Assembly: GCA_007133145.1 (NCBI GenBank)
Contig: SLNF01000103.1
Location: 1-14,952 of the forward strand
Origin: Nitriliruptorales bacterium
GTDB lineage: Bacteria; Actinomycetota; Nitriliruptoria; Euzebyales; Egibacteraceae
DNA length: 14,952 bases
Reading direction: 5' to 3'
Shown here: positions 13,812 to 14,952 of the stretch, piece by piece
Numbering within the stretch: the first letter of the stretch is position 1
How the letters are laid out: the number at the start of each line of letters is the position of its first letter
Translations under genes and position numbers: made by a program
The notes under the pieces: model-generated
Seen by the model: the letters and a program-made list of their open reading frames with translations, nothing else
Told to the model about the DNA's origin: nothing
Databases searched by the model: none

Positions 13812-13908
13812 CGAAGGTCTCGCCCACCCGCCGTGTCGGCGGGCCGTCCCGGCCGGGCCCTCGCGGGCCAGCGTGTCGACCGGGTCGCTTGCGGGCTACT
13901 CCCCTTCG
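13812..13908 (-). ncRNA. yybP-ykoY (Mn2+-sensing) riboswitch aptamer
   Basis: Read on the minus strand, the leader shows CGAAGGGGAGTAG (13908-13896) and GGGCGAGACCTTCG (13825-13812). These are the two conserved loops of the yybP-ykoY aptamer: GGGGAGUAG (L1) and GCGAGACC (L3). They are closed by a P1 helix CGAAG/CTTCG. Adjacent CCCGC (13895-13891) and GCGGG (13831-13827) can form the next paired element. The length of about 97 nt and the position 77 nt upstream of a Gdt1/UPF0016 gene match known examples, which bind Mn2+ and raise expression of Mn2+ exporters. Confidence 0.92.
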
Positions 13909-13967
13909 CGGCAAGCATGATACCGCCATGGGGGCCGCGCGGGGAAGCGCTGCCCCGACCCGGGGGT

Positions 13968-14056
13968 CGCGAGGACTCGGGGGCACCGAGGACCCGGGGG
14001 GCACCGAGGACCCGGGGGGCACCGAGGACCCGGGGGGCACCGAGGACCCGGGGGCG
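13968..14056. repeat. 18-bp tandem repeat, about five units
   Basis: The unit ACCGAGGACCCGGGGGGC is present three times without change (13985-14038). It is flanked by one variant copy before (13968-13984, with an ACTCG variation and one base shorter) and one shortened copy after (14039 to about 14055). The array lies between the Mn riboswitch (minus) and the acetyltransferase start at 14076. It is in frame with that gene and would encode GAPRTR repeats if translation began further upstream (ATG at 13917). The regularity suggests slippage-prone DNA that could vary in copy number. Confidence 0.85.
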
Positions 14057-14075
14057 CCGAGCGAGGGGGCCGGTG

Positions 14076-14681
14076 ATGGGCGTCACGGTGGTCGCGGCGA
14101 CGGCGGAGCGCTTCGCGGACCTCGCGGTCATCCTCGGGCCCAAGCGGCCCGACGCCACGGTGTGCTGGTGCCTCAGCCACCGGCTCGCCGCCGGGCGCAA
14201 CCGTGAGCTGCTCGGCCCCGCGCGGGGTGCCTACGTGCAGAGCCTCTGCGGCGCCGCGGACGGGCCAGGGGTCCTCGCCTACGACGACGGCGAGGTCGTC
14301 GGCTGGGCGGCGGTGGCGCCCCGCGCCGAGCTGCCCTTCGCGCGCTCGCGCAAGATCCCCCACGTCGACGACCTGCCGGTCTGGTCGATCTGGTGCCTGC
14401 GGGTGCGTCCCGGCCACCGCAGGCGCGGCCACAGCCTGCCGCTGCTCGAGGGCGCGGTCGCCTACGCGCGTGACCGTGGCGCCCCGGCCGTCGAGGGCTA
14501 CCCCGTCGACAACGCCGGCGCGCGCGTCGACACGACGATGGCCTACGTCGGCACCCGCGGGCTCTTCGAGCGCGCGGGCTTCACGAAGGCCGCGGACACG
14601 AGTTCGGTCTCCGGCGGGTTCCCCCGCGTGCTCATGCGGCGGCACCTCGCCGCCGCGGGCCCCGCTCAGGACGGCGGCTGA
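14076..14681 (+). CDS. GNAT-family N-acetyltransferase
   Basis: This is a 201-aa protein. The acetyl-CoA-binding segment is IWCLRVRPGHRRRGHSLPLLEGAVAYARDRG (residues 105-135). It has the beta-4 strand followed by an R-R-x-G-x-x loop (R116-R117-G118-H119), in place of the classical Q/R-x-x-G-x-G/A. A conserved ATVCWCLSHR (27-36) near the N-terminus and FERAGFTKA (164-172) near the C-terminus fit a GNAT subgroup common in actinobacteria. The acyl acceptor is unknown. The ATG at 14076 has GAGGGGG (14063-14069) 6 nt upstream. An in-frame ATG at 13917 would add about 53 residues of repeats without a ribosome binding site and is less likely. The 3' end overlaps the convergent TetR-type gene by 16 nt. 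Confidence 0.83.
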   Translation: MGVTVVAATAERFADLAVILGPKRPDATVCWCLSHRLAAGRNRELLGPARGAYVQSLCGAADGPGVLAYDDGEVVGWAAVAPRAELPFARSRKIPHVDDLPVWSIWCLRVRPGHRRRGHSLPLLEGAVAYARDRGAPAVEGYPVDNAGARVDTTMAYVGTRGLFERAGFTKAADTSSVSGGFPRVLMRRHLAAAGPAQDGG

Positions 14682-14952
14682 GCGGGGGGCTGCGCCCCGG
14701 CGAGCAGGAGGTCGAGGATGCGCCCGACGCGCTCGGTCAGCGGCTCGGGACCGGCGTTGAGCAGGAGGTAGAAGATGCTGCCGGCGAGGACGTCGACGAG
14801 GAGGTCGATCTCGACGTGCTCGCCGAGCTCGCCGCGCTGCTGGGCGCGCTCGAGGATCGCGCCGAAGGCCCGACGCCGCGGCTCGACGAAGTTGCGCCAG
14901 TAGACCTCGCGCAGCTCGGAGTGCTCGGCGAAGGCCTCGAGCATGAGCGCGA
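14666..14952 (-). CDS. TetR/AcrR-family regulator, C-terminal part (5' end outside window)
   Basis: About 94 C-terminal residues are visible and the DNA-binding N-terminus is beyond the right edge. The segment YWRNFVEPRRRAFGAILERAQQRGELGEHVEIDLLVDVLAGSIFYLLLN has the pattern of the TetR C-terminal ligand-binding domain (PF16859 type): R-R-x-x-x-x-x-I-L-x-R-A-x-x-R-G-E-L, then D-x-x-x-D-x-L-A-G-x-x-F-Y. It most likely represses a nearby gene in response to a small ligand. Its target would normally be divergent from its start, which is not visible. The C-terminal tail (AGAQPPAQPPS) is proline-rich. It overlaps the acetyltransferase stop by 16 nt, tail to tail. Confidence 0.8.
   Translation of the reverse strand, partial: ALMLEAFAEHSELREVYWRNFVEPRRRAFGAILERAQQRGELGEHVEIDLLVDVLAGSIFYLLLNAGPEPLTERVGRILDLLLAGAQPPAQPPS

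Noticed and set aside
13968..14056. CRISPR-like array
   Set aside because: The 18-bp units are directly adjacent with no spacers, so this is a simple tandem repeat.
13917..14075. Alternative acetyltransferase start at ATG 13917
   Set aside because: No ribosome binding site precedes it, and the added residues are tandem-repeat sequence outside the GNAT fold. It is kept only as a possibility.

Overview
The window is very GC-rich, and almost every gene has strongly G/C-biased third codon positions and a purine-rich GGAGG-type ribosome binding site. GTG and TTG starts also occur. The gene families point to a high-GC actinobacterium: an Rv2061-like F420/PPOX oxidoreductase and an exported protein with three cell-wall-binding type 2 repeats joined to an M23-like domain. 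A deep-branching lineage such as Nitriliruptoria (Egibacter/Euzebya relatives) would fit, but that placement is an inference. I see no tRNA, rRNA, transposase, phage gene or CRISPR array. The window looks like ordinary chromosome with several unusual non-coding elements.

Left part (1-3650): a partial serine hydrolase (minus) is divergent from a PPOX/F420 oxidoreductase (plus), with a 14-bp palindrome between them. A TSUP-family anion permease (minus) is divergent from an RlmM-like 2'-O-methyltransferase (plus) that has a complete K-D-K-E tetrad. A remnant resembling a ribbon-helix-helix protein may follow it.

Centre (3649-8869): four minus-strand genes run in series. In transcription order they are a 413-aa protein I do not recognise, a 207-aa conserved actinobacterial protein of unknown function, an isochorismatase-like cysteine hydrolase, and the cell-wall-binding/M23 protein 32 bp behind it. 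The two gaps of about 150-160 bp before the second and third genes hold nested inverted repeats in an A-A'-A arrangement. Each could form mutually exclusive hairpins, which is the best candidate here for undescribed leader RNAs.

Right part (8870-14952): a small two-helix membrane protein (plus) converges on a PGAP1/lipase-like alpha/beta hydrolase (minus). An AT-rich island with two palindromes then precedes a polytopic membrane diguanylate cyclase, whose start region carries a 22-bp direct repeat. It converges on a Gdt1/UPF0016 Mn2+ exporter (minus), which has a clear yybP-ykoY Mn2+ riboswitch in its leader and a hairpin that covers its ribosome binding site. An 18-bp tandem repeat lies between that riboswitch and a GNAT acetyltransferase (plus). 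The acetyltransferase overlaps tail-to-tail with a partial TetR-type regulator (minus).

Functionally, the best-supported regulatory unit is the Mn2+ riboswitch with its exporter. The other genes look like independent one- or two-gene units rather than one pathway.
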